The notes: generated by a model not told the origin, from the letters alone. A stretch of 64,000 bases of DNA from JAGVPT01 sp035505655 (GCA_035505655.1 DATJQP010000063.1:1-64000), one strand, 5' to 3'. Shown: positions 8,119 to 17,095, counted from the first letter of the stretch. Program-made: numbers and translations.

Positions 8119-9039
8119 TCAGTTCGTTGCGCCGAGCAGGTAGAGGACTGCCATCCGCACGGCAACCCCGTTGAGCACCTGGTCCAGAATGACGGAGTGC
8201 GGGCCGTCGGCGACGTCGGCCGAAAGCTCGACGTCGCGATTGATCGGGCCGGGATGCATGATCGTGATTGGGTGGTCGACCCGGTCAAGTCGTTCTTTGG
8301 TTACTCCGAAGAATCGATGATATTCACGCAGTGAAGGGAAAAGTCCTCCCGCCTGCCGCTCCAACTGAATACGCAGGACATTGAGCGCATCGATCCGGGG
8401 CAAAACATCGTCGATCCGGTTGTAGACTGTCACCCCCAACCTCTCGATCTCTTTCGGGATGAGCGTTGCCGGTCCGCAGACCGAGACGGATGCCCCCATG
8501 GTTCTGAGACCGTAAATGTTCGACCGCGCGACACGACTGTGGGTGATATCTCCGATAATGCAAACGCGAAGCCCCTCGAGGGAACCGAATCGTTCCTTCA
8601 GCGTGTACATGTCAAGGAGCGCCTGGGTCGGATGCTCGTGACAGCCGTCTCCAGCGTTGAGGACCGCGGCTTTCACCACCCTTGTAAGGAAGTGCGGCGT
8701 CCCGGCCGCGGCATGCCGGATCACCACCATGTCGATCTTCATCGCCTCGATATTTCGGGCCGTATCCTTGAGCGTCTCTCCCTTGCTGACGCTGGAGCCG
8801 GTCGCGGAAAAATTGACGACATCGGCTGAAAGTCTGCGTTCGGCAAGCTCAAAGGATATCCTGGTGCGGGTCGAGTTTTCAAAGAAAAGATTGACGATTG
8901 TCTTGCCCTGAAGCGTCGGGACCTTTTTGATCGGCCGCCCGAGGATTTCCTTGAACGAGCGGGCCGCCTCAAGAATCGCCTCTATGTCTTTTTTCGGCAT
9001 TCCATCGAGCCCGAGCAGGTGTCGAGATGAGAGTGCCAT
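8119..9039 (-). CDS. pyrB: Aspartate carbamoyltransferase catalytic subunit
   Basis: A 306-residue catalytic chain catalysing the first committed step of pyrimidine synthesis from carbamoyl phosphate and aspartate. The carbamoyl-phosphate site appears as FFENSTRTRISFE near residues 51-63 and HPTQALLD near 137; the aspartate domain contains MHPGPINRDVE. No pyrI regulatory chain is adjacent, so it should work as the unregulated trimer with control at transcription by PyrR. It lies 15 bp downstream of pyrR. Confidence 0.96.
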   Translation of the reverse strand: MALSSRHLLGLDGMPKKDIEAILEAARSFKEILGRPIKKVPTLQGKTIVNLFFENSTRTRISFELAERRLSADVVNFSATGSSVSKGETLKDTARNIEAMKIDMVVIRHAAAGTPHFLTRVVKAAVLNAGDGCHEHPTQALLDMYTLKERFGSLEGLRVCIIGDITHSRVARSNIYGLRTMGASVSVCGPATLIPKEIERLGVTVYNRIDDVLPRIDALNVLRIQLERQAGGLFPSLREYHRFFGVTKERLDRVDHPITIMHPGPINRDVELSADVADGPHSVILDQVLNGVAVRMAVLYLLGATN

Positions 9040-9054
9040 CGCGGGATTTCCTTC

Positions 9055-9603
9055 CTAACGTGAACTCGTTGGTGAGATAAGGACGCCGTCTTCGCCGTCG
9101 ACTTCCGTCATCCGGACGTTGATCTCTTCGTCGAGCGAAGTCGGGACGTTTTTTCCGACGAAGTCGGCCTTGATCGGAAGCTCCCGATGACCGCGATCGA
9201 TGAGGACGGCAAGCTGGATCGACGCGGGTCTTCCGATGTCCATAAGCGCGTTGAGGGCCGCCCTCACCGTCCTCCCGGTGAAGAGCACATCGTCGACGAG
9301 AATAATGTCTTTCCGCGCGATATCGTAGAGGATGTCGGTGGTGTTGAGCCGCGGCTGTTCCAGCTTTCCCCTCAGGTCGTCACGGTAGAGCGTAATGTCG
9401 AGCGTCCCCATCGGAACTCTGATGCTTTCCATCTGATGGATGGCCTCGGCGATGCGGCGGGCGAGATACTCGCCCCTTGTCCTGATCCCAACAATGCCCA
9501 GTGTGCTTGCTCCTCCGTTCCTTTCGACGATTTCGTGGGAGAGCCGGCTGACGGTCCGGGTGAAGTTCGGGGCATCGAGGATGGTCCTGGCGTCTTTACT
9601 CAT
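9055..9603 (-). CDS. pyrR: Bifunctional pyr operon attenuator / uracil phosphoribosyltransferase
   Basis: A 182-residue type-I phosphoribosyltransferase. The PRPP loop is IILVDDVLFTGRTVRAAL near residues 94-111, with the double Asp and TGRT typical of PyrR. PyrR binds the leader RNA when UMP is high and favours termination; the leader upstream holds a matching binding motif and terminator. It is the first gene of the pyrimidine operon. The ATG is directly after the attenuator. Confidence 0.95.
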   Translation of the reverse strand: MSKDARTILDAPNFTRTVSRLSHEIVERNGGASTLGIVGIRTRGEYLARRIAEAIHQMESIRVPMGTLDITLYRDDLRGKLEQPRLNTTDILYDIARKDIILVDDVLFTGRTVRAALNALMDIGRPASIQLAVLIDRGHRELPIKADFVGKNVPTSLDEEINVRMTEVDGEDGVLISPTSSR

Positions 9604-9628
9604 TAGAATTCAACGTGTTTGGGTACAA

Positions 9629-9665
9629 AGAAAAACCTCTATCCTTTCTCAAAAGAATAGAGGTT
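9629..9665 (-). terminator. pyr attenuator terminator hairpin
   Basis: On the minus strand AACCTCTAT pairs with ATAGAGGTT (arms 9657-9665 and 9634-9642), and the stem can extend inward to about 14 bp with a 4-nt loop, followed by TTTTTCTTT. It lies 26 nt before the pyrR start. The 3' arm can alternatively pair with TCTATCC around 9720, at the start of the PyrR-binding motif, giving a plausible antiterminator. Confidence 0.82.
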
Positions 9666-9702
9666 CTAATAATTCTTGCACGCGGCAGAAGACAAGCATC
9701 GG

Positions 9703-9730
9703 TTCCTTCCCTACCTCACAGGATAGAATT
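9703..9730 (-). promoter_or_regulatory. PyrR-binding RNA element (anti-antiterminator)
   Basis: The leader contains ATCCTGTGAGGTAGGGAAGG on the minus strand, resembling the known PyrR-binding loop consensus (ATCC-N-G-N-GAGGY). It sits between the promoter and the terminator at 9629-9665 and overlaps the sequence able to form the antiterminator, so UMP-loaded PyrR would release the terminator. Confidence 0.68.
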
Positions 9731-9751
9731 AAAGGATCAGACTATGCAGAT

Positions 9752-9780
9752 AATATACGCATGACACAATTCAAGAGCAA
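9752..9780 (-). promoter_or_regulatory. Promoter of the pyr operon
   Basis: A -35 TTGCTC (9775-9780) and -10 TATATT (9752-9757) are spaced by 17 nt on the minus strand. Transcription would start near 9745, just before the PyrR-binding motif, which supports the assignment. The -35 match is moderate. Confidence 0.5.
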
Positions 9781-9813
9781 GCCCCGAAACGTCGCGGGAT
9801 CCGTCCCGAGACC

Positions 9814-9833
9814 ACTCGTCGGCGCCGACGAGT
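9814..9833 (-). repeat. Perfect 20-bp palindrome after the GWxTD stop codon
   Basis: Ten-base arms ACTCGTCGGC and GCCGACGAGT are exact reverse complements with no spacer. The palindrome begins 1 nt after the TAG stop at 9835 and ends 33 nt before the pyr -35 box. A second short hairpin (CGGGA/TCCCG) follows. No T-run follows, so it is either a T-less transcript-end structure or an operator. Confidence 0.6.
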
Positions 9834-9834
9834 A

Positions 9835-11226
9835 CTACTGAGTCCTCAGTTGATTGATCCAGTTCTCGTCGTGAAGCTCGTCTCGGTGCGTGGAATGAAG
9901 GAGCACATAGTCCGAGAATCCGGATCTGTCTCCGAAAACGAAAATCACCCCACCCTGAATTGAGTTGTATGTCCAGATTTCATACGGCTTCGTATCGGCC
10001 TCATCCGCGTGTCGCTCGACCTCGTCCGGCGGCCCGTAGACGAGGAAGACCCGTCCACGGTCGGTTTTCCACCCTTCTCGATACGCGTTCTTGAAATGTT
10101 CGTTGGCGTAGTCGACCCGTCGGAGATACTCTTTTTTCGTCATACTCTCAGGCGTCGCCGGATCCTCATCCCTCCTGTTCCAAAACTCGAAGAGCAGCTG
10201 TCGTTTTGCGTCCGCCCCGGTCACTCCCTTGAACCGTGCCTGCTCTGCCCGCGATGCGATGTATCGGATTTCGGCGATCTGCTGGTCAAGCTCCGCGTCC
10301 GTCATGGTCGCGTACTCGGTCGCGAGCACGGAGCCCTGGGCGTGGGCCGTGAGCGAATCGGTCGGGAGCGTTGGGTTGTAGACGAAGAACTTCTTCGACG
10401 ATGTGTGCGACGATCTGTCGACGGAATCGACGATCGTGAAGTTGAAGGTATACGAACCGGTACGGAGCGTATTCACCTTCACGGTGCCCACCTCGACGTT
10501 TGACTCGTTGATTCTGCTCAAAGCCCTGTCACGAGTGTAGACGTCGGTCCCCACCGAGTTCGTGATCGAAAGGTGGGTATAATAGAACTGCGAGGAATTC
10601 TTGAGGAGGTTGTACGCCTCAAGATAGTAGAAGATGACGGGTTGAGTGATACCAAAGATCCGCGAGGCGTTAGGCCTGACGTCGTACGTGTTCTTGATGA
10701 AATGACCGACCGAATCCTTCTCGACCTGTGTGATCGAAGTGCAGAGCTCCACATCGCTCAGCACAATCTGATTCTTCTCCACGGGCCTGAGGTCGAGCGC
10801 CACCGAGAGGCTGTCGCGCTGCGTCGAATCGTTCACACACGTCCCCACGATATAGAGGCGATAGATGTCCGGCTTTACGAGGAAGGCCTGATAATCGACG
10901 AACAACCTTGAGGTGCTCAGGAGCGTAGTGTCATCCGTCGTGAACGGAAGCTTCCATCGGTCGCGCGCAACGATGGAGTCGTTCGCTGAACGCTTGAAAT
11001 AGATGTCCATTAAAACAACGCAATCCCACTCGTCCCCTTTGCGGGCAAAGGGGAGCTTGGAGACGTCGAAGGAATAGTAGATCTCGGTGTACACTCTCGT
11101 GGAATCCCCCCTGAAACGGGACAGATCGGTGCTGAGGTGAAACTTGTTCACTCCGGATGCGGCCTCTCCCAGTACGGGCAGCGAGAACAGGACCGCGACG
11201 ACGTAAGCGCTGATTCTCAAGTTCAT
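9835..11226 (-). CDS. GWxTD domain-containing secreted protein
   Basis: A 463-residue protein with an N-terminal signal peptide (hydrophobic stretch about residues 5-22). The C-terminal GWxTD domain includes GWKTDRGRVFLVYGPPDEV starting near residue 385. The central part is beta-rich with Ser/Asp-rich strands. GWxTD proteins are common in Bacteroidota, Ignavibacteriota and Acidobacteriota and have no firmly established function. It is the last gene of the sugar-transport run, about 100 bp after the MFS carrier, and may belong to that transcript or have its own promoter. It is probably periplasmic or outer-membrane associated. Confidence 0.85.
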   Translation of the reverse strand: MNLRISAYVVAVLFSLPVLGEAASGVNKFHLSTDLSRFRGDSTRVYTEIYYSFDVSKLPFARKGDEWDCVVLMDIYFKRSANDSIVARDRWKLPFTTDDTTLLSTSRLFVDYQAFLVKPDIYRLYIVGTCVNDSTQRDSLSVALDLRPVEKNQIVLSDVELCTSITQVEKDSVGHFIKNTYDVRPNASRIFGITQPVIFYYLEAYNLLKNSSQFYYTHLSITNSVGTDVYTRDRALSRINESNVEVGTVKVNTLRTGSYTFNFTIVDSVDRSSHTSSKKFFVYNPTLPTDSLTAHAQGSVLATEYATMTDAELDQQIAEIRYIASRAEQARFKGVTGADAKRQLLFEFWNRRDEDPATPESMTKKEYLRRVDYANEHFKNAYREGWKTDRGRVFLVYGPPDEVERHADEADTKPYEIWTYNSIQGGVIFVFGDRSGFSDYVLLHSTHRDELHDENWINQLRTQ

Positions 11227-11323
11227 GCATGTGCCTTTCGATGCTGGAAGAATATAAAGAAGGATCGGCTCTTATCCAAACGGATCAGATTCCCGCGACG
11301 GGCAATCGGGACATCACGGAGTC

Positions 11324-12625
11324 TCACGCATCAACATCCTGCACCCAGGCGACCAGGATGCCGCCAAGGATCATCGAGACGCCGCCAAGGACCAGGGCAT
11401 AGATCGCTTCGTTGCCGAGAAAATGTCTCATCACAAAACCGAGGATACCAGCGGCGGTGATCTGCGGAATGACAATGAAGAAATTGAAAATGCCCATATA
11501 GACCCCCGTCCGTTCCGGGGGAAGTGATCCGGCGAGAATCGCGTACGGCATCGAGAGAATGCTCGCCCACGCGAGTCCGATTCCCACCATCGGAAGCAGC
11601 AAGACGACCGGGGACTTGATGACGAGGAACGAAACAAGACTGAGCCCTCCGCAGACAAGGCTGATCAGGTGGACGGTCTTCCGGCTTGTCCGTTTCGCAA
11701 TCGGCGGCAATAGAAATGCCGCCACGGCGGCAAATCCGTTGTATGCCGCGAAGAGGATGCCGACCCAATCCGCCCCTTCGTTGAACCTTGCGCTGGTCGG
11801 ATCCGAGGTTCCATAGACATGACTGGTGACCGCTGAGGTCGTGTAGATCCACATCGCAAAGAGGGCGAACCAGGAAAAGAACTGGACGACAGCAAGCTGA
11901 GCCATCGTCCGCGGCATTTCTTTCAGGCTGACAAAGATCCCTTTGACAAGGGCGATCGTGCCCCGGTGTTCGCGCTTGTGGCGCGAAAACTCCTCAAGAT
12001 TTTCGGGCGGATACTCCCTGGTCCGGAAAACCGTCCAGGAAACGGCCGAAATGAAAGCGACTGCCCCCGCGATAAATGAATAGAGCACGGAACTCGGAAT
12101 CTCCCCTTTCGGCGCCGTGTTGCTGACGCCGATCCAATTCGTGAAGACATAAGGAAGGGCCGAGGCGATCACCGCCCCCGTACCGATGAAGAAGCTCTGC
12201 ACGGCGAATCCGGTCGTCCGCTGCGCTGAAGGGAGAAGGTCGGCGACCAGCGCGCGAAATGGCTCCATTGAGATGTTGATGGAGGCGTCGAGGATCCAAA
12301 GCATCCCAGCGGCAACCCAGAGGACGGGAGAATTCGGCATGACAATGAGCGCCAGCGTCGCAAGAATCGCGCCGGTGAGAAAATAGGGCCGTCGCCTTCC
12401 GAGACGATTCCAGGTCCGGTCGCTGAGATAGCCGATGACCGGCTGGACCAGCAGGCCCGTTGTCGGCGCAGCAATCCAGAGGATCGGGATATCGGCGAGG
12501 TTCGCTCCGAGCGTCTCGAAGATCCGACTCACGTTTGCGTTCTGGAGGGCGAATCCAAACTGGATCCCAAGAAACCCAAAACTCATGTTCCAAACCTGCC
12601 AGAAACTCAGTCTAGGTTTTTCCAT
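11324..12625 (-). CDS. MFS sugar carrier, SLC45/GPH (sucrose-transporter-like) type
   Basis: About 433 residues with roughly 12 hydrophobic segments. The loop between TM2 and TM3 reads GYLSDRTWNRLGRRRPY near residue 60, the hallmark of SLC45/plant-sucrose-carrier-like MFS symporters. The ATG at 12625 is chosen over a codon 18 residues upstream because it has a GAGGAA site and begins directly at the family N-terminus (MEKPRLSFWQVWNMSFG). It lies just downstream of malG, and a second similar carrier lies upstream of malE. The substrate is inferred to be maltose, maltodextrin or another alpha-glucoside, with H+ coupling. Confidence 0.85.
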   Translation of the reverse strand: MEKPRLSFWQVWNMSFGFLGIQFGFALQNANVSRIFETLGANLADIPILWIAAPTTGLLVQPVIGYLSDRTWNRLGRRRPYFLTGAILATLALIVMPNSPVLWVAAGMLWILDASINISMEPFRALVADLLPSAQRTTGFAVQSFFIGTGAVIASALPYVFTNWIGVSNTAPKGEIPSSVLYSFIAGAVAFISAVSWTVFRTREYPPENLEEFSRHKREHRGTIALVKGIFVSLKEMPRTMAQLAVVQFFSWFALFAMWIYTTSAVTSHVYGTSDPTSARFNEGADWVGILFAAYNGFAAVAAFLLPPIAKRTSRKTVHLISLVCGGLSLVSFLVIKSPVVLLLPMVGIGLAWASILSMPYAILAGSLPPERTGVYMGIFNFFIVIPQITAAGILGFVMRHFLGNEAIYALVLGGVSMILGGILVAWVQDVDA

Positions 12626-12706
12626 GTTCCGTATTCCTCGTATGTGATTGCTGACATTTAGCCCGGGCGCATCCTGCATCCCGATGCCTGAGCGACTGCG
12701 ACGATC

Positions 12707-13549
12707 CTACCCTTTCACGCTCCCAAGCGTTAGCCCGGAAACCAGCCACCGGCTCAACGAAAGGAAGAGCACGACGACCGGAATCGTTACGATGAGCGAG
12801 GCCGCTCCATAGAGACCCCATTCCGAGCCCATATTTGATTCAAACGACTTCAGCCCCAGCGGGAGCGTCCACATCTCCGTCTCCTGAAGGATCTGCGCTG
12901 CCACGACATATTCGGTCCATGCCGACATGAACGAGAAAAGCGCGGTGATCACAAGCGCGGGAGAAGCAAGCGGCAGGATGATCCTGTAGAAAGTCTGGAA
13001 TTGGTTGCATCCGTCGATTCTCCCGGCCTCCTCAAGGCTTGTCGGTATCGTGTCGTAATATCCCTTCATCTGCCAGACACAGAACGGCAAGGCGGTGGCA
13101 GAGTACATGATGATAATGCCTATGTATGAGTTAATAAGGTGGAGTTTCACGAGCATGATGTACATCGGAAGGAGGAGCATTGTTGCAGGAAACATTTGCG
13201 TGACGAGAAGGCTCAGGAGCCCGGCCTTTTTTCCGATGAAGTTGAATCGGGAGAAGGCGTACCCGGCTGTCGAAGCCAGGATCACTCCGGTGAGCGTCAC
13301 GACGAACGCGACGTAGGTGCTGTTGAGTAGCCAGAGGGCAAATGGACGTTCCGTGAAGAGCTCCACGTAGTTTTTCACGGTCGCATCGGGCGGAATGATC
13401 TCGAGGGATGTGGAGACGAGACGGTCAGCCGGCCGGAGGGAGATGGTGAGGATCTGTGAAACCGGGTAGAGTGCGACAACGCAGAATAGTGCGAGCACGA
13501 CATACGTCGTCGTGATTCTGAGAACCGTTTTCCTCTTGTCGTTGACCAT
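12707..13549 (-). CDS. malG: Maltodextrin-type ABC transporter permease, MalG family
   Basis: A 280-residue inner-membrane permease with six hydrophobic segments. The EAA loop that docks the ATPase is seen as EEAGRIDGCNQFQTFYRIILPLA near residues 188-210. The C-terminus ends LTLGSVKG, as in MalG proteins (GGLTAGGVKG-like). It follows malF by 12 bp. No ATPase gene is adjacent. Carbohydrate specificity is inferred from the surrounding amylases. Confidence 0.9.
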   Translation of the reverse strand: MVNDKRKTVLRITTTYVVLALFCVVALYPVSQILTISLRPADRLVSTSLEIIPPDATVKNYVELFTERPFALWLLNSTYVAFVVTLTGVILASTAGYAFSRFNFIGKKAGLLSLLVTQMFPATMLLLPMYIMLVKLHLINSYIGIIIMYSATALPFCVWQMKGYYDTIPTSLEEAGRIDGCNQFQTFYRIILPLASPALVITALFSFMSAWTEYVVAAQILQETEMWTLPLGLKSFESNMGSEWGLYGAASLIVTIPVVVLFLSLSRWLVSGLTLGSVKG

Positions 13550-13561
13550 GGGTGCGAGTTC

Positions 13562-14464
13562 CTAGTACGCAGCCTCCGTGGCCTTCGTCCTTCGCATGAA
13601 GGTGAGGCTGAAGGCAAGGAGGATGAAGAAAATAATCATCGAGAGGGCGGCTCCGTAACCATACCGGTAGAAATTGAACGCCGCCTTGTAGACGAATGAG
13701 ACGAGTAAATGCGTCTGGTCGGACGGTTCCCCTGCATTGCTCACCAGCCAGACGATGTTGAGGTTGTTAAATGTCCAGATCGTTCCGAGCGTGATCGCAG
13801 GAACCATGACGGGGCGCATCAGGGGAATCGTGATCCTTCGGAGCTTTTGGAACCAGCTCGCGCCGTCCATCTCCGCCGCCTCGTAGAGCTCGTGCGGGAT
13901 GCTCTGGAGCGCCCCAAGTGCAATGATCATCATGAACGGATAACCGAGCCACACGTTCGTGATGATGACCGCGATGAATGTTTCGAGAGGGCTCTTGAGC
14001 CATTGGACGGCGGGAAGGCCGAACCAGTGCGTCAGCATGATGTTGATTGAACCGTATTCGTAGTTGAACATCCCGCGCCAGGTGAGCGCGACGATCAGTT
14101 GGGGGACCGCCCACGGGATGATGAGAATCGTCCGTATGAGCGCCCTTCCCCGTATTTCCTTCTGGTTCAGGAGCAGGGCGAGAAAAACTCCGATGATGAC
14201 ATGAAGGACGACATTGACGACGGTCCAGATGATCGTCTTGAGGAAGACTCCGTAAAAATTAGGCTTCGCTTCCTCGGTGAAGACGGAAACATACTGTTTC
14301 AGCCCGATGAAGTGCCAATCTCGAATATGAGCGAGGCTCATGTTCGAGAGCGAGATGATGACGTTGAAGATGAACGGATAGACCACGACTCCGAGGAGGA
14401 CCAGGAGGGCCGGGGCCACGAGAAAGAAGACGAAGGTCCCTTTTCTAAGTTCCAACCGGGTCAT
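13562..14464 (-). CDS. malF: Maltodextrin-type ABC transporter permease, MalF family
   Basis: A 300-residue permease with six hydrophobic segments and the EAA loop ELYEAAEMDGASWFQKLRRI near residue 190. It is shorter than E. coli MalF because it lacks the large periplasmic P2 insertion, as is usual outside Enterobacteria. Its ATG overlaps the malE stop (ATGA), so translation is coupled. With MalG it forms the inner-membrane channel. Confidence 0.9.
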   Translation of the reverse strand: MTRLELRKGTFVFFLVAPALLVLLGVVVYPFIFNVIISLSNMSLAHIRDWHFIGLKQYVSVFTEEAKPNFYGVFLKTIIWTVVNVVLHVIIGVFLALLLNQKEIRGRALIRTILIIPWAVPQLIVALTWRGMFNYEYGSINIMLTHWFGLPAVQWLKSPLETFIAVIITNVWLGYPFMMIIALGALQSIPHELYEAAEMDGASWFQKLRRITIPLMRPVMVPAITLGTIWTFNNLNIVWLVSNAGEPSDQTHLLVSFVYKAAFNFYRYGYGAALSMIIFFILLAFSLTFMRRTKATEAAY

Positions 14465-15747
14465 TCGTTCATCTCCCTGATCTTTCTCTTCGCATCGTTT
14501 TCCATGTCCGCCGCCGCCTGTTCGGCCGATAGGTATCCACCGAGGACCGCCTGATAGCTGGGCCTCATGGCATCCCAGATCGCCCTCAGCTCGGGAACGA
14601 CGGGCATGGCCCTGCCGTGCTCGATGGCGATCCGCGAATTCCTCATGATCTCGTTCGACTGGACAAACTCGCTTGCCTGGACCGACTTCCTCGTCGGCAT
14701 TGTGTGAAGGAGCTTTGTCGCCTCGAGCTCATTCTCATCAGAAGTGAGAAATCGTATGAGCTCAACCGCCCACCGTCTTTTCTCTTCGCTAATGTTGGCG
14801 TTGATTGAAAAGCCTTTCGGCGAAACCATCGTGCCGCACCAGAGACCCGTGGAGGTGATCTTCGGCAAAGGGGCAACCCCAAAGTCGATTCCCGCCTTTT
14901 CGTACCCCGACCAGCACCAGTCACCGTTGATGATCATCCCCACCTTTCCCTCTTTGAACATTCCATCGGAAATTTCATAGTCCGACTCGTTCGGAATGAT
15001 CTTGTACTTATCCCGCAAGTCTTTGATGAATTTCAATCCATTGATCGTCCCGCGATTGTTCAACGTAGGTCTGCTGCTGTCGTCCATGATCCATCCGCCA
15101 TATCCGGTCATGAAGGGGATGAAAAAGAACGGCTCGGTGTAGTTCCATGCAAGGCCGTATTGATCCGGCTTGCCGTCGCCGTCCAGGTCGCGGGTGAGCT
15201 TCTGCCCGATCTCGATAAGTTCCTGTTCGGTTGACGGCGGCTTCGGAACCAATTTCTTGTTATAGACGAGCGTGAGGTGATTCCCGAGCTTGTCGGCTAT
15301 CTGGTAGAGGTGCCCCTTGTAGTAGGTGAGACCTTTCGGGTCGAAGCTCCCGAGATATTCCTTGTCGAACAAACTGTCGAGGGGAAGGATAATATCCATG
15401 ACTTGAAACGGGCCCACCTGGTCGGCAGGTCCGTAGACAATCTCCGGACCCTGCCCCGCTATCGCCGCGATGATGAACCCGGATCGAAGCTGTTCAGTCT
15501 CCTTATAGACCTGCTCGACTTCGACCTCGGGATGGAGCTTCATGAACCTGTGGAGCTGGGCCTCGAGCACCACCCGGATGTCAATCCTATCCTGATGCCA
15601 GATCGTGAGCTTCACCCTCCCATCCCCTTTCCCCCGGCACCCCTGAACAAGACAAGAAAACGCCAGGAGAGCCATGAGCACTGCCCCCAGGAGCGCCGTT
15701 GCCCTCAGCAGCCGCAGAGAACTGATTATGTTCGCTCTTTGGGTCAA
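14461..15747 (-). CDS. malE: Sugar ABC transporter substrate-binding lipoprotein, MalE type
   Basis: A family-1 extracellular solute-binding protein of about 428 residues. A hydrophobic signal ends in FSCLVQGC, compatible with a lipobox, so it is probably membrane-tethered. After it come LTIWHQDRIDI, the typical first strand of this fold, and GPEIVYGPADQVGPF. The start is inferred: a TTG at 15747 overlaps the stop of the upstream MFS gene (TTGA); a longer in-frame extension would run 63 bp back into that gene and lacks a signal peptide. Maltodextrin as ligand is inferred from context. Confidence 0.83.
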   Translation of the reverse strand: MTQRANIISSLRLLRATALLGAVLMALLAFSCLVQGCRGKGDGRVKLTIWHQDRIDIRVVLEAQLHRFMKLHPEVEVEQVYKETEQLRSGFIIAAIAGQGPEIVYGPADQVGPFQVMDIILPLDSLFDKEYLGSFDPKGLTYYKGHLYQIADKLGNHLTLVYNKKLVPKPPSTEQELIEIGQKLTRDLDGDGKPDQYGLAWNYTEPFFFIPFMTGYGGWIMDDSSRPTLNNRGTINGLKFIKDLRDKYKIIPNESDYEISDGMFKEGKVGMIINGDWCWSGYEKAGIDFGVAPLPKITSTGLWCGTMVSPKGFSINANISEEKRRWAVELIRFLTSDENELEATKLLHTMPTRKSVQASEFVQSNEIMRNSRIAIEHGRAMPVVPELRAIWDAMRPSYQAVLGGYLSAEQAAADMENDAKRKIREMNE

Positions 15748-17036
15748 TGGGCGCCGTGTGAGGATGAGTCGATCTTGAGTGCGGTTTTCTTTTCGCGGAC
15801 AAGTGTCCAAAGGAGGGCCGAGAGAGCTACGCTGACCGCACTGATGATGAAAATGATATTCTTGTCCTCTGCCCGTTGGATGATGCCGCCGAGACCCAGG
15901 CTTACGAATAATTGAGGAAGGACGACTGATAGATTGAAGATTCCCATAAAGAGGCCCATCCTGCTCTTTGCGACAAATTCCGACATGACGGCAAACGGCA
16001 GACTAACGATTGCTCCCCATCCTACACCAAGAATAATCATGAGCCCGTAGAGCGCGAAGGGAGTTCTTCCAAAGAGAACGATCAGAAAGTAGCCCGCCGC
16101 CATCACGGCGACAGCCGAGGCATGAGTCCGGACGCGTCCCATCCGTTCGGCGATCGGCTCAAGGACAAAACCGGGGAGCAGAAATCCTACGGTATTCAGG
16201 ACCGCGAACGACACGGCGATCACCTGACCGGAGATCGCCGCCGCGCCTTCGGTCGGGCTCACAAGTTTCTGCTGGACGTAGGCAATGATGTAGACGAACA
16301 TCGTCTGGACTCCGATCCAGGAAAATGCATGAGCGACAAAGAGACGTATGAGCTGACTCCATTGGGTCTTTTCCGAGACATCGGCGGCGGCAGAATCAAC
16401 TCCTGGCTTGTGCTCGGAGGGCGTATCTTTTTGTTCGGTGATAAGAAAAAGCGGGCCAATCGAGAACAGAAGGACGACGCCAACCCCGAGATAGATGAGC
16501 ACGTAATTGCCGAAGACGGCGCCCACAATGTACGCCAGAACTCCAAAGAATCCCGAAACGGTCTGCATCCATGTATATCCCTTCGTGCGTGGGTTTCCCT
16601 CCGGGGTGACGTCGGCGATGATCGATCGTGTAGGATTGAAACTGATGTTGATTGCCAGGTCGAGCGTCAAGGCCACAACGATCGCCACACCGAGAAGGCT
16701 CTCGATCCCAAAGAAGGATCTAATCGCGTCGATGTTCGGCAAGGCGAGGAGCATCGATGATGCGAGGAGACCACCGATAAGGATAAACGGGCGTCTCCGT
16801 CCTCCCCAGAACCAGACTTTGTCGCTGATGAGCCCTATGATCACCTGTCCGAAGATTCCGGCCAGCGGTCCCGCAGCCCAGACAATTCCGACTTCGTGGA
16901 TGTCGAGGTGGTACCGGGTCGTGAGCAGCCAACTCAGCGCCGATATTTGAATGGAGAGTGCAAACCCCATTGCCGTGGATGGAAGGCTGAGGATGCCGTA
17001 GAAGGTTCGCGTGAGGTTTCTCTGCATTGAAAGCAT
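15744..17036 (-). CDS. MFS sugar carrier, SLC45/GPH type
   Basis: A 430-residue, roughly 12-TM carrier. The TM2-TM3 loop is GLISDKVWFWGGRRRPFILIG near residue 65, as in the second carrier at 11324-12625 (the two are clearly paralogous by this motif and layout). It lies between the GH57 gene (59 bp upstream) and malE, which it overlaps by 4 bp. The probable role is inner-membrane uptake of maltose or oligosaccharides. An in-frame ATG three codons downstream is an alternative start. Confidence 0.85.
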   Translation of the reverse strand: MLSMQRNLTRTFYGILSLPSTAMGFALSIQISALSWLLTTRYHLDIHEVGIVWAAGPLAGIFGQVIIGLISDKVWFWGGRRRPFILIGGLLASSMLLALPNIDAIRSFFGIESLLGVAIVVALTLDLAINISFNPTRSIIADVTPEGNPRTKGYTWMQTVSGFFGVLAYIVGAVFGNYVLIYLGVGVVLLFSIGPLFLITEQKDTPSEHKPGVDSAAADVSEKTQWSQLIRLFVAHAFSWIGVQTMFVYIIAYVQQKLVSPTEGAAAISGQVIAVSFAVLNTVGFLLPGFVLEPIAERMGRVRTHASAVAVMAAGYFLIVLFGRTPFALYGLMIILGVGWGAIVSLPFAVMSEFVAKSRMGLFMGIFNLSVVLPQLFVSLGLGGIIQRAEDKNIIFIISAVSVALSALLWTLVREKKTALKIDSSSHGAH

Positions 17037-17095
17037 GGTGGCTCAACTCAAAGTCTGTGGATGCCGGACTGCCTCGTCAGCGTGAGCTTGGGCTC

